From Enoplosus armatus (taxonomy: Eukaryota > Chordata > Actinopteri > Centrarchiformes > Enoplosidae): a stretch of DNA of 64,000 nucleotides. The stretch spans positions 18,574,333 through 18,638,332 of the forward strand of contig NC_092189.1 in the NCBI RefSeq assembly GCF_043641665.1, read 5' to 3'. The translations under genes were made by a program, and so were the position numbers. Of this stretch, positions 35,300-47,667 are shown piece by piece (within the stretch, counting starts at the first letter, position 1; the number at the start of each line of letters is the position of its first letter). Below the pieces are notes generated by a model. That model searched no databases and was not told where the DNA came from. It saw nothing but the letters and a program-made list of their open reading frames with translations.

Positions 35300-38200
35300 C
35301 GAGCATACAACCTTTGCATTGATCAGCCAAAAGTAAAGACACTGCCTCTTCCCAACCTTTGATAGCTCAATGTTCCTTCATGATTACATTTTCACATTTT
35401 ACATTTCATCATTTTTTGGGTGTGACTTCCTACAAAACACCCTCACAGTTGATTATGGAATAAGTTTTTAATAAAACGAAGGAAGTAAGTTGTTGAGCTG
35501 AATAAAAAGCTTTTCATGAGGGTGAGAAAGTGAGGATGTAGCCAACACATCAAGCTGTAGAGCTGCACCCAACATGTAATAAAGTAATGAAAAGCAATAA
35601 GGTTGTGTGTCTGTTTGTCTGTTATTTTATTTTTTTTGCAGTACTGGCTTCATTTAGAGGGGACGCATATTGGCACATTCACAGCAGTCTACAAATTGCT
35701 TGTTTTTAGCACTGAGGGCAGCACTCATTACCAAACGTTTTTAGTGCTAGGAGCCCGCACACATACAAGTGACATTTAAATAGTGAAGTTCTCCTCAAAA
35801 ATTGGCTAAATTTCTTTCTGTGAGTTGTTATTGTTGAAGTTAAACCAATTTTAACATTGCACAAGTTGGTCCATTTGCATTTTGATATTCTGTTTGTATT
35901 CTGTGTTTTCCTGCATTCACTCTGTGGGAACTCACAACTCACTGGAGGTGTATTCATTTCTTGTAGACATGAACAAGGGGAGAAGCTGGATGCCAGGACA
36001 GGAAACATGAACATGGGAGATGAGAAAAAGCATGTGTCTCTTGTTCAAATGCATGTTTATGTTTACCTGACAAGGATGTCTACTGGCCATGTGAATTATG
36101 TCATAGGAAGGAGGTCAAGAACAACCTTCCCTTACCTTTCTTGTCCCTAAAACTAAACCAAATTCTCTTTTTATTGTCAAATTAAATGCCATATAGTCTG
36201 GCCCCATTGGTCAGTTTCATTTGAGTTTATGTGTTTTTGCTATTTTGCTTTCTTTTTTGGTGGACACGTTTTTACTTAAGGTAACTGGTGAAAATTAAAT
36301 TGTGATAATTACACCAACAGATCATAGTGATTTCTCAATAACCCACATGTTCTCACCTAAAATCATAAATATATCAACACTGAGCTCATGTATGGGGTTC
36401 GCCCTAAAAGATCTTGATCCAGCTAACTGTTAGTAAGCCTGCAGGTTTGGGCTTAAGGACTTACAGTTTCAGATGGATTTTAAGCCAGCTTCAAAAGATC
36501 AAAATATCAAGGGTAATGTGTGTCAAATCATCAACAATTACACAGGGCTTACCTGATCGAAGTAATTAAACTAAACTGCAGCAGAAGTTATTCTGAATGG
36601 GGACTGTCAAGTGGTTCTTCTGTCATCAGAGTGGAAAGAAAAAGTTTTATTAAAACAAGCTTTACGGACGTGAGGTCCACATGTTGAGGCATTAATGGGG
36701 GGGGGCAGCTCAATGGTTCTAAATTGGCCTATAAAAATAAAGTGAAACGTAACAGAAACCTGAATCTAATATAAAAGGAGAATGCTGAAATACATACAGG
36801 GTGAAGGACCCTGTAAATCAACTGATTAGGCCGTTGCAGGAATGGTAAACAGTATAAAAATTAATGGCTCACTGCACGGGCTCATGTGTGTGACTTCACC
36901 TACATTCATATACTTTCATGTGTGAACTTGTGCAGAGAGTAATAGGCAGTATATCATACTTATAGTAATTCTGTGGAATTCCTGTGGATCTGTAGCTGCA
37001 CTCACAGCCAATAAATACAGCCTGTTAAGCTGGACTGATAACTTCGGCCCGGGACTCTGATTTACAGGTGGGCAAACACAAGGTAGCTCCAGGTCTCGGT
37101 GTGGGTGTGTGACTTTTGTGTTAGTGTGGAAAAAAGACGAGATAAAGAAGAATTTACTGGTTAATAAACAGCATGTTACCTCTTGTCAGGTGAAGGAGGT
37201 GGGTGAGAGTACTTTGCTGAATGAACTCTCAAAAATGTGTCGACCTGTAGGTCTTTGTTTTTATTTAAAATACAAAAAGACGCTATAAATGCTCCGTCTC
37301 CAATGATATAATGTACAGGGATGGATGTGATTCTTACGATGACTTGAATGAGTATGACATAAACTGGGAACATTTTTGAAAATAAAATATATAGTATAAA
37401 GTAATATCTTAGTTTCAGTATCAATACTGAAACATCTTTATATCTAATACCAAAGTTTGAGGATTATAAACATTATAAACCTGTTTTTCTACACAACCCT
37501 TTTTAAATTTAACAAAATATGCCAAATAACTCAATGCATCACTGTTTAATGTTAAAGCGAGCAAGATATTTGCCTGATTACAAATACTAAAATCAATAAA
37601 ATTAGGATTTAGATCTTGAAGCCAATAATCTGACCAAGAATTCAATGCCAACTTTCGTGTGGGGCATCATATCTGGTGTGGTAATGATTAAGGACTGACA
37701 ACAAGGCCTAAGTTTCAACAACTTTGATGCAGATCAGATTGTTAAATGCTCAGGATGAGTCAGCTGATGATCAGTCTGACATATAATAAAGGCTCAAGAT
37801 GACGGTGATTTACCTATTGATAATTAAACGTATTATGATGTCTGGATGTATGGATTTTAAGTTATGCTGTCACTAATATACATTGTGTTTTGATGTACGC
37901 TGGGAGCTTGTGTGTGGGGTTTTATTTGTTTTACATGTTTTACAATTTTTTTGTGATATGTTTTATGTGTTTTATTATGTTTTATCTTCAGGTCTGTGTG
38001 AGTTTAACCCAGCTGCAGACAAATTTCCCCTTAGAGACAACAAAGTTAAAGTTGATGTTGAAAGTTGATGTCAAAATCTAAACAATGAATTTCTTCGATT
38101 TCGACTTTTTTTTCTAGATTTCTTTACTTTCCAAAGGTGAAGTTCATCAGGTAAAAGGCTCGGGGACAAAAGAATAATGAGTTCTGATGATGAAGCAAGA

Positions 38201-39395
38201 ACAGAAAGTAACGACGAGGTGCTTTTGGCTGATGTGTCCACTGTAACCTTAGGAATCAGTGCAGAATGATGACGTTTTCCATCCGCATAGCATAAAACAA
38301 TTTTTTAATTAATAAAAGGAAGGAAGCTGGTCATTTTGGGTAATAAAATCCTGAGAGTGCGACAAAGAGGAGTGTCTCGCAGTTTTGGACCAAAAATTGC
38401 AGAGGTCTAAGTGGACAGAAAGACAGAGGCAGAGAAAGAGACAAAGGTGGCAAAGACAAAAAATGGAGAATGGGACAGATGGAGAGACGAAAAGTGGGAA
38501 AGGAAGAAAAATAAATGGACAAATGGAAAGCAGTTGGCAAGAAAGAAAGATATAAAATGACAGAAGCATATAAAAGCAAAATCCTAAAAAAATAATGCTA
38601 ATAAAACATATCTTTTACCTGACACTAATTCTTGCCATTTAAAAAGCAATAAAACAAACAATTAGTGATATTTGGACAGTATATCATAGCCGGGAACAAA
38701 GTTTTAACAAAGTTCAACACCTTTAAGAGTGCAGAGGGAGTGAGAGAAAGTGAGATGCTGTATATATGGACTGAGTGTGAAAGGTGGGGGGGCTCAGAAC
38801 ATGAGCTCATGGCTGCAGCATTAGTGTAACATTAGTGTTAAGTGCTCGTAAAATCCCTCTTTGCTCTGCATTACCTCAGAATGTGGGGGAGCGAGAGATG
38901 AAGTTAATAATATAGCTTTTATGAAAACTTTAATGTTTAATGTTTTTAATGAAACATCTCAGAACAGAGTGGAGGAAAATGTACAAAAACAACACCTCAG
39001 AAAGCCACCAGCCCCCACACACACTCACATATACACACACACAGTTTTTTTAATTACAGCAGCACTAAAGATACTAAACACTATTAGCAGCAGTGCCATG
39101 TGGCCCACACAGGAACAAATGACATGTAAATACTCAACTGTACATGCAGTCACAGCTTCTCCTCTACATATTGTATTTTGCAGCCCCCAAATGATCATAA
39201 ATGTGACAAAATCACTTCTGTGAGTTAGTTTAATGCTAAATGCTCGCCAGGAAGTTTTCCTCACAGTGCTGCTTTCTTTTTCTCATCACTTAACGATGAG
39301 CAGGATTTGCTGATGCTTGTTCCCAACAGTGCTGAGACCAAGGATTCAAGACGTTGCACAGAAATCCTTCAAACAGTTTTGAGCAGCCGCACAAT
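35300..39395. other. Intergenic, no gene seen
   Basis: Features are limited to an 11-G run near 36698, a perfect 10-bp-arm palindrome at 37412-37433 and a purine-rich stretch at 38400-38580. Open frames of 60-120 codons are present but have no coding signature. Confidence 0.4.
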
Positions 39396-39600
39396 CGGGC
39401 GGCACAGTGGTGAAGTTGTCAGCACTGGGGCCTTCCTGTGTGGAGTTTGCATGTTCTCCCCTTGACTGCGTGTTTTCTTAACCTGTTAGGTTAAAATGCC
39501 GGTGTACCATGCCTCCCCATACTCTACCCTGAAGATAAGCAGGTAAGCAGGTATGGCTCGCTGACCCTGCTATGAGTTGGACAGGATTAGGGGTATGAAT
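39396..39600 (+). mobile_element. Longer copy of the 'GGCACGGTGGTG' teleost repeat
   Basis: CGGGCGGCACAGTGGTGAAG, GTCAGCACTGGGGCCTTCCT, GTGTGGAGTTTGCATGTTCT and CCCCTTGACTGCGTG follow the order of this common family. It continues through TTAGGTTAAAATGCCGG and degrades by CTGCTATGAGTTGGACAGG. The part normally carrying a tRNA-like B-box phrase is deleted. Its partner fragment is at 3302-3356. Confidence 0.65.
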
Positions 39601-41870
39601 GTATACATTTTATATATTGTCTATATCTGTTTGTCTCAGTGTTGTACTGGCTGTGAAAACAAATCTGGAACAATAAATCCATCTAAACAATGGATGGACG
39701 GGACAAAGAATTAGCAACACCATTCGTTTCAAAAGATGGACTAATTGGACTGAATGTAATAATGTTGGTCCATCACTATGTTTACAAGCTCATGTTGTGT
39801 GGCCAAGCATTGTCCAAACCCTTTTAAATAATTTCATTTAAAAAGCTGTCTGAAAAGTTCAAAGGTAGTGCAGACATAAAAACAGTTCATGTTGAGACTG
39901 AAAACATTAATATTGCAAGTGTAGTAACAGTAACCAAGTTGATTTTAATAGATTTTAAACGATGAAAAAAATCAACAAACATTTTCATTTTGCAACCAGA
40001 AAAAAAAACACAACTGACAGATTCAAGTTCAGCTGCGTTTGACAACAACAGCATCTCATTGTGTCATTAGGGAGTGTCACACACTCCTATTACAACCTGC
40101 TTTTATCCTACACCTGATGTCATCACTGGGCAAAATGAGACCAGTACTGACCCTGAATCAGTCCAGTCTCAGGTTCGATTTCCCTAAGTCACACTAGGTT
40201 AGGCAATGTCCTGTTGTACTCTGTTCTGTACCATTCTGTGCTTTTACAGCTGGCTCCATTACACTACACTTTTTATTTTCCCAGTCTGGGGGCTAAATAT
40301 CTCCCGTTAGCTTAACAGGCCCCCATGGTCGCTTGGACCGACGTGTATATATGTGTGTGTGGTAATGTGTGTGTGTTTAGGTGCGGCGGGGGGTCGGACT
40401 ACCTGGCATCCAGATGTGGAACAAGAAGTTCTGCTTGAAACACAACTAATGTTTCCTACAAACTGTACAGATTTTGTGAACCAAGCTGATACAGCTGTAG
40501 TAGTAGTACCACTTTTATTGTATTGGAGTTGAAGACATGCGATACACTTCCAGGATACCGCAGGTAGCAGTGGTATTAGTAGTAGTTGTAGGATTATAGA
40601 CAACAGCAGTAGCAGTAGTAGTAATGAGCCAGTAATGACAGAAGAGGTAATAGAAAAAGAGCTTGGGCTTGAGAGGAGGGGCGGGGGGGGGTAATTACAA
40701 GGGTATTTGTTACCATAACTGTACAGTTTATGAGTTTTTTATTATTATTACTGGGTTCTTTTTATTTTAGTTTACTTTTCTTTTTGGAATAAATATTGTA
40801 TGTTAGAAAGTTTATGTTCTAATCTACATACACGATGCTAAATTGAACTTTGAGTTCCAACATTTCCAACACAATTAGTTGGAACACGCACAGTTCATAC
40901 ATTATTTTGACTGTAACAACTACCAAAGTAAAAGAATGAGTTGGCTGCTGTGTTTTATTCTGTGCACATGTAGGCTCTACTACAGATTATACTGTCCAGA
41001 TTAGTTATTTTTCATTTGTGAGAAAGCTTTCCTGTGTATTTAAAATAAGCATTTGTCTTTCGCTTTGTAGGAGCTAAAATATAACAAAGTGTGGTTGAAA
41101 TTGGGTCTCAATTTGGCTGCATGAGTCAGAGTAAGTTGGGTCTTTGAAAGCCAAGTTTGGTTCTCAGTTTCGTTGCTGTGCAGATCTCTAGCAGGCCTAT
41201 GTGTACATATTTACATACATACATATATAATATACATGTATTTATTTATTTTTCAATTCGTTGCTGTGTGTGTCAGGCTTGTAGCCTTATTTATTATCTA
41301 TTATTTGGTCACATTTGACACAGCACATAAATAAACTAGATTAAACTAAATAAATTAGGTTTGAAAAAATGTATTCAGTGTAAGAATCTCAATTTTATGG
41401 ATATTTAGTGTGAAGGATGTCATAAAAAAAACAACCTCATGACAAGCAGATAAAAGAAAATACAGCAAGTTTGGAAATTGGTCAATTAGAAGGGACCACA
41501 ACAGGAAGGTTAACATCACGGAGCTGCCAAGGTGAAAAGAAATTCACACTTGAATCCTGTTTTCAGATTTAGTTCCCAGCGCAACAACTAATAATACAGC
41601 CGACAAGTTTTCAAATTGTACTGTGAATCATTTCTGGTTCAGCTTCTGGGGTCAAGACTTCATGGTCATGGTACTCGGTGGGATTGATGGGTTCCACTTA
41701 TGAACTTGAATGTATCTCGTGCCCTCATTTTATTCCCTTTTCACAACTTTTCCATATTCAGTGTTTGTTGTCTAACAAGCACAGAAATGATAATGCAAAA
41801 AGTCCCTGAAGAGCAAACGGCAAAAACATATTTTGAGAAATGGGAAGTGAATCCAAAGGCTGCCAAAAGT
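39601..41870. other. Intergenic, no gene seen
   Basis: It contains imperfect TAG/CAG trinucleotide runs at 40496-40512 and 40570-40625 and a G-run at about 40680-40691. No gene or recognised transposon. Confidence 0.4.
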
Positions 41871-41940
41871 CTCCCTCTCTCTCTCTCTCTCTCTTTTGCT
41901 CACTCTCTCTAGCTCTCTCTCGCTCCCTTTCTCTCTGCAG
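41871..41940. repeat. Imperfect (CT)n tract
   Basis: CT runs are interrupted by TTTGCTCA and AGCT. Confidence 0.85.
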
Positions 41941-42089
41941 CCGTTTTCCATTATCAGTGCCCAAACCAGCTTGTTAAAAAGAGTGAAACTCAAACCACAG
42001 TTTTGAAAATTACAGAATTCCTTCATAAATGCCCAACCCTCCCCGCGGCTACGCTGGGTTCAGGCTTGAGGTGAGACCGCCATACTACA

Positions 42090-42098
<9 letters not shown>

Positions 42099-42136
<38 letters not shown>
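42099..42136. repeat. (CA)19 microsatellite
   Basis: This is a perfect CA run. Confidence 0.95.
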
Positions 42137-42138
<2 letters not shown>

Positions 42139-42299
42139 CATTGTATGTATATATGAACAGCTAAAGGTATCTGCACCCCGCGAAATGCTGCACAGTATAT
42201 ACACACAAATCTTCACACGCTTTAAGCACATGCACATATTATCCTATAAAAGACACAGACTCATACAATAGATGCATACACACACACAAGTGCATAGTA

Positions 42300-44503
42300 A
42301 CAGCCTTGTGGCTACTTCGCCCTCTGTCCTTCCCTTCTTTCAAACTTTAACCAGAGACATTTCCTACAACAGATGAGACTGCCCATAGCAACTGGTCAGA
42401 CCGCCCTAGCAACAACAACATTATCACTCATTTGACCTCTTCATGACAGCAAAGTAAAAATAAAACATTTCTTATTTTACACATTTAGGTTTGGTTTGAG
42501 GGTTTTCAGAGTCTATATTTGTTCTGCAGCTCTGTTGTCATGTTGTACCTGTTGAGCTGTTAGGGTTATAAGGGATGATCAAGAGTAACATTAAACAGTT
42601 TTTCTGTTTTTCCCAATCTGTGAGCTATGAATTGTTATCACATCTAAAAAGTGTTTTTGCCAACAGTACACCTGGCTACTCAGCAGATTGCTTTTCCAAA
42701 TCTTTGAGCTGGCAGGCAAATTGGGGCAGGTATGGTGATGTTGAATAAATTACGCTTCCCTGTTTCTCTGCAGCTGCTGTTTAATTTCCCTCGTGTGTGT
42801 GCGTGTGTGCCCTCCCATCACCGAACCCTCTCCAATCTGCCTAATAAATTGTAATTATTCTCAGCTGCTCCTACATGTAAAAGTGTGATCTTGCTTAAAT
42901 CGAACAGCATTCATGCTCAGTCAACTTAGATAAGATTTTTTTTTTAAAGTCTTTCCCTGTTACATTTAACTTTTCCAGCTGATACAGAGACAAAGCATTT
43001 GATGCTGGACTAAGAAGTAGGAATAACACCAAACCACAAATGTTTCACACATACACACCGTTCAGTTTCACTCTCCATGAGTAATTCTATGTTTTGCTTC
43101 GAGGGAAATTGGTGCACTTTGGCCATAATTGTTTCAAAACTGCTAGCTAATTATGACCTTTTGAAAACAAAGTGTACAGATTGAATGTGACATTTTGCTA
43201 CGCCTGCAGAATATAAACGCCCTCTTGCACTGGCTGAAGCCCAGTAAAACCTAATAATGAAAACAGCCATGTCCTAACTAGTCTGACTGAACTGGAAGGC
43301 TCTATTTACAGGTTTCTGCCCACTGACCGACAGTACAAATAATACTACCACTTTTATTTAGGATTGTCTATGATGTTATCACCATGGTGAAGTGATTAAA
43401 AGACACACCGTAGTTAGCTTTGAGTCATACAGCAGCCATAGATGCATAAGCTACAACCACAGATACAAAATCATCAGCAGAAGTCTCATTTAGTAAATCA
43501 TACTCACATCCTTGATATACTACAATGTTTATCAAGCTCAACTTTCAAGTCAACATGGACGAAAAGGGCTCAGAATAATAGAAAGATTGAGACAGCTGAG
43601 CAAAGTCTATCTGCTGATGAAGAAACCACTGTGATACAGTCAAAAGCTTATGAGCAAGCAAGTCAGTGGACCTTGAGTCAAAATTGTTTTTAGTGCAACA
43701 CATATAAAGGGTTTTTGTATTCTGCAACAGGTGACACCAATTCTAACTTCTTAGAAAACAGATTTTATGATCATAAATCTTTGAGTGTGCAACATCAAAT
43801 CGTTCTTTGCTTGACCTTGTCTATGTGAAGACTACCCATCTGATGAAACACCACATTGTGCCTATAGTTACTGAAATAAGGTGTGGAGATTTAAGGAGTG
43901 TTCAGTCCTGAAATAACTTTACAGTTTCAATAGAAACCCATCACCCTTTCAGAAAAAAAACATCCGTAATAGCCAATGAATTAAAATGACAAATTCCCAG
44001 CTGCAGTGTAACAAAGGTTGCAGTGATAGTCAGGACATGAAGGAGAGTCAGGATGTACTCTGCTGCTGACAGGGGATGTTCTGCACAAGTGGAGTTATGA
44101 TCACATTTTCCTCTCAAACAAACTGGCAGCGACCATCACCGCTGGCTGACCACCTCTCTTAGTCTCGCTGCTTATAGAAAACAAATGGACGTCTGGCTTC
44201 TGGTGACCGGTTTCTTTGGAGCAGAGAAGAGCAGAAAGTGTAGCGGAGGTACATTATATAATAAAAAAAGGACAGAGAGCAGAAGTTTGCCTCTTACAAA
44301 AGTAGTATTCATCAGACAATATGTTCGGCAACAGTTGCAAGAGGTGAAAAACATTACACTCGACAGTAATTCATGAATGTGTGTGTTAGAATAGTTTGTA
44401 GAAGCTGGAAAGAGATATGGAGGACATTACTACACACATGATGCCTTCAGATATAGAAGACATGGCTTCAGAGCACACAGGAGTGGACACATGGTCTCTC
44501 CCT

Positions 44504-44505
<2 letters not shown>
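42300..44505. other. Intergenic, no gene seen; one enhancer-like string
   Basis: At 42838-42870 AATAAATTGTAATTATTCTC is followed at once by CAGCTG (42862-42867), a homeodomain-type site next to an E-box. Nothing else is recognised. Confidence 0.35.

Positions 44506-44558
<53 letters not shown>
44506..44558. repeat. (CA)26 microsatellite
   Basis: This is the longest perfect CA run in the window. Confidence 0.95.
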
Positions 44559-44559
44559 C

Positions 44560-46280
44560 AGAGTCTTTACCAGAAATAGTTCCAGCCTACTGCCTGTCAC
44601 AGTGCATGGATTTCAATGGAGCATACTCAACCATATTCCCACCATCTGTCATGATGATTTGAGAAGAAAGGCAAGTTCTTACAACTTTAGCTGTACTAAA
44701 AAACATAAAACACTGCATGTGTGCATGCTTGTGTGTATTTGTGTCTATTTTTGTCCCCTTAATAAAGTCCTCTGCTACCATCTACTGAAGAAAATATGGA
44801 ATTAAACTTTACAATAATGCACTGAATTCTAATTTGAATTGAATCATTTTCATTTATCATTTTATTCATTATATCTTTTATATTTTTTGACAAGATTAAA
44901 TCAGATTTCAGTAAACAGTTTGGTCAGTAATTACATACGCTGCATATACAGCTCATCCTTTAATGGAGTTCAGTCAAATCAGATGACATTTGACAGATGA
45001 GAGTTTTAATAATAATAACACGAACATAGTAATAATAACCCTCTAGCTCATGGTCACTTCACTATCAGGGATATTTGTCACAGTTTTACAGAATGGCATC
45101 ATTAACATTTCATATAAAGCACTTAATCACTCTAATAAACTGTCAAAGCTTAAGTCAAACATTAATGTATTCTACTGGGGTGGTTTGACTTTGTTTCTCT
45201 TCTCTGGTTTTTGAATTGGCCTCACATTTATTTCCAGGTAGAATTAACAGTTCTTCAAAAATGTTAGGTTTGCACTTTAGAAATCTGCAGATAGCTTTTT
45301 TCCCAGCAGCTCAGACACTCTGTGAGACTCCCAGGAGTTTGGTCTGCCTTCTCCTGACGCTGAAATACAGTGGTTAAAGCCATGGACCTGGAGCACAGCC
45401 ATAGACAATACTCTGCTGTGCTTCACAGTTAAACCAAATCATTGCCGTAAAGATGGCTGTATTAAATGACCGTTAAACTGATATCAAGCACTGGGTGTCC
45501 TAAAATGTCCTTGAGTCCACTTCAGACAAAGCGGGAGGTTGTTTTGAGCCCAAACACAGGCTGGAACAGAAATAATTTACATTTGTTCCTGAAGCATTAA
45601 ACGTGTTTAGGACTGGCGAAGTTATCTTTGATTCATGTTTAAACCTTGACCATCATCCAAAAAGCTTGTTTGGACATGTTTTTACAAAGTTTTGTACAGA
45701 TAATACTTTGATCAACAATCAGGAGCATACTTTGATCCATCTTATTGCCTTTTAGTTTTCCATTTGTAGAAAGTGTTTCCACGTTCTTCTCTGTGTATCC
45801 AGTGAATTTGATAACTTGAACGTCAATGAAAAATGTTTAGATTACATCATCCTTGGCTTACTGTATCTCCACTGGTGATCAAACATTCAACATATCATCT
45901 TTTAACCTCCAACATATTGCTATTTTTTTCTATGTACCAAGTAAGAACTCTGCTTCTAGTGTAGGGTTCAATCTCAATATCCAATCTCCACTTTTGAGCG
46001 AGCTTGGACTAATAACAGGGTATCGAATAATATCAATATATTGAAGAGTCCCTTGCTCTAAATTACAGGAGGTAATAAGAAAGTTCAAACTGCTTGTCTG
46101 GTCCTCAAGATTCTCAAATATAAAAGTGTTTTACAGGCAAATATGTAATTACAGGATTTGTGATTGGACCCAAGTTGTGTCCATCTGTCACCCTGGTGCT
46201 CACCAATGTCCATTAAGTCCTCTCTGCACTGAGATTCATCCAAACCTCTACAGGGTGACAACACTGGTGTTCCACTTACC
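44560..46280. other. Intergenic, no gene seen
   Basis: AT-rich sequence in which I find no gene, microsatellite or recognised mobile element. Confidence 0.4.
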
Positions 46281-46281
46281 A

Positions 46282-46295
46282 CCAGGAGATGGCAC
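46282..46295 (+). promoter_or_regulatory. CTCF-like motif
   Basis: CCAGGAGATGGCAC fits the CTCF core CCASYAGRKGGCRS at 13 of 14 positions and is followed by TAT, as in many extended sites. It lies about 1.1 kb upstream of the CCAAT promoter. Occupancy is inferred only. Confidence 0.35.
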
Positions 46296-46714
46296 TATCG
46301 CTTTACAGTGTGGAATAGACTAGAATCATCAAGGTCAGCGTTATTTCCATATTAAAACAAATGTTTTATACAAATATGAAAGGTAAGATTAGTCTCTTAT
46401 CTTAATAAGATTATTATTATTGGACAATTTGTGAATAAGAACTGCATATGGAAAAGTGGACGGTCATCCAAAGTGCTGCAGAGAATGTTAAAGGTTATAT
46501 CAAACTACAAGTACACTGAGATTTCAGAGCATGAGCTGACTCTTCAGATGGGAAGAGAGACATTTTCAACTGTCTGAAGCTCTGCAGGACTCTTCACAGC
46601 TGAAACATATTCCTGAGGGACTTTTTGTATCAGGACAGATCAGAGATCACCTGGGCAACCACCCATATATCGAAAACACGCTGCTTTTTGTGCATGTGTG
46701 ATTTATCTAGTTGA

Positions 46715-46761
46715 AGGAGAGACTTGAACTTCCTAGGTCCTAGGAAGTTCAAGTCTCTCCT
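46715..46761. repeat. Perfect inverted repeat: 23-bp arms, 1-nt spacer
   Basis: Arms 46715-46737 and 46739-46761 are exact reverse complements around T46738. The inner part is TCCTAGGTCCTAGGA. A second, overlapping palindrome (TCCTAGGACCTAGGA, 46758-46772) follows, so the CCTAGG hexamer occurs four times within 41 bp. Perfect arms imply recent origin or strong constraint. Confidence 0.95.
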
Positions 46762-46858
46762 AGGACCTAGGACATCAATGGTGCGGGACAGGAAGCACAT
46801 TTACTGTTGTGTCTCACATGCAGTGCGTGCTGCAGAGTGCTGTAATAACGTCTAATTG

Positions 46859-46872
46859 CCATGAGGTGGCAG
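46859..46872 (+). promoter_or_regulatory. Second CTCF-like motif
   Basis: CCATGAGGTGGCAG fits the CTCF core at 12 of 14 positions (AGGTGGCAG intact). It has the same orientation as the 46282 site and lies about 490 bp upstream of the CCAAT boxes. Confidence 0.25.
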
Positions 46873-46958
46873 TGTAGGTCCATAATATTACTTCCAGCTC
46901 TCACTGACCACAGGGCAAAAGCAATGAGGTACTGTACATGCACCAGGCGTCATGAGTA

Positions 46959-46981
46959 CAATAGAATAGAATAGAATAGAA
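46959..46981. repeat. (ATAGA)n pentanucleotide repeat
   Basis: There are four tandem ATAGA units. Confidence 0.85.
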
Positions 46982-47024
46982 AATCTCTCTTCTAAAAAGT
47001 CCTAAATTATATAGTTATTTATAT

Positions 47025-47107
47025 ACTACTGGTACTACTACTACTACTACTATTACCACTATTACTACTACTACTGCTACTACTACTACCACTAATAATA
47101 ATAATAA

Positions 47108-47138
<31 letters not shown>

Positions 47139-47185
47139 AAGAACCATACTACTACTAATAATGATTATTATTATTATCATTATAA
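47025..47185. repeat. Compound trinucleotide repeat (CTA)n(TAA)n(GAA)n(CTA)n(TAA)n(ATT)n
   Basis: CTA units run to about 47092, TAA/ATA units to 47110, eleven perfect GAA units at about 47111-47143, then CTA, TAA and ATTATTATT. The block ends about 160 bp upstream of the CCAAT cluster. The TAA and ATT parts are mutually complementary. Confidence 0.9.
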
Positions 47186-47339
47186 TGGAAGGTAATTAAG
47201 AATGGAAATCCCAGACTTGGAGCAAAGTGCACCCCGGTTTGTGCACCATTTCTGTTCCTAACAAATGATTTAAGTGAATATAAATCAATGCCCCCCTCCT
47301 GTCCCCCTAAACCGCTCCAAATTTGTCCAGCGCGTTCCT

Positions 47340-47430
47340 ACTCGCTGATTGGTTCGCGCTCTGATTGGCCTGCCCTCTGATTGGCTGAAAGTTCCGTGCT
47401 GAGACAGTCGGTGGCCGCAGTTTGTTTTCT
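47340..47430 (+). promoter_or_regulatory. Proximal promoter with three CCAAT boxes
   Basis: Three ATTGG (inverted CCAAT) motifs occur at 47348-47352, 47364-47368 and 47380-47384. Their starts are exactly 16 bp apart, and each is preceded by CTG, so the block reads as a small tandem array. CCAAT in either orientation is the binding site of the trimeric factor NF-Y, and clustered sites just upstream of the start site are typical of TATA-less vertebrate promoters. The surrounding 150 bp has several CpGs (GCGCG, TCGCG), unlike the CpG-poor flank. No TATA box is seen at the expected distance. The block lies directly upstream of the probable untranslated exon, with transcription likely starting around 47.43-47.47 kb. 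Motifs are seen directly; promoter function is inferred. Confidence 0.6.
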
Positions 47431-47610
47431 CGCCTGCGGCTGAAGTTTGCACGGTGAACCGCTGCTGGAGGCGGTGTGGATATAGTATTCAGGTGTTCAT
47501 TTTAATAGATAACGGTGTGAGTAGTCTCGCAAACAGGCGGGGAAAGTTTTTCTTTTCTCTCCTCTTTCTTTCTTTTCCCGGTGCTGTTACTGGTCTCTCG
47601 AGCGTTTTAC

Positions 47611-47667
47611 ATGCGGACTGTCATTCAGAAATACTACAGCCTGCATTTGGAGCGCTCACGTGTTTGA
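47611..47667 (+). other. Upstream ORF 1 in the leader exon (18 aa)
   Basis: This ATG-initiated frame has 18 codons plus TGA and begins MRTVIQ. It is the first ATG in the predicted leader. It has no recognisable domain. If the exon model is right, it and the next two uORFs would be met by scanning ribosomes before the main start at 49398, which would lower or condition translation of the main protein. Confidence 0.4.

Noticed and set aside
35064..35342. Pro/Val- and Pro/Ser-rich minus-strand frames
   Set aside because: They arise from the GGTACN hexamer and GGT-rich repeats.
40165..40190. GGTTCGATTT, resembling a tRNA B-box
   Set aside because: No A-box or cloverleaf upstream. It is not a tRNA gene and is too little for a SINE call.
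46961..47185. Repeat array considered as a CRISPR-like structure
   Set aside because: The units are simple penta- and trinucleotides without spacers, and the sequence is eukaryotic.
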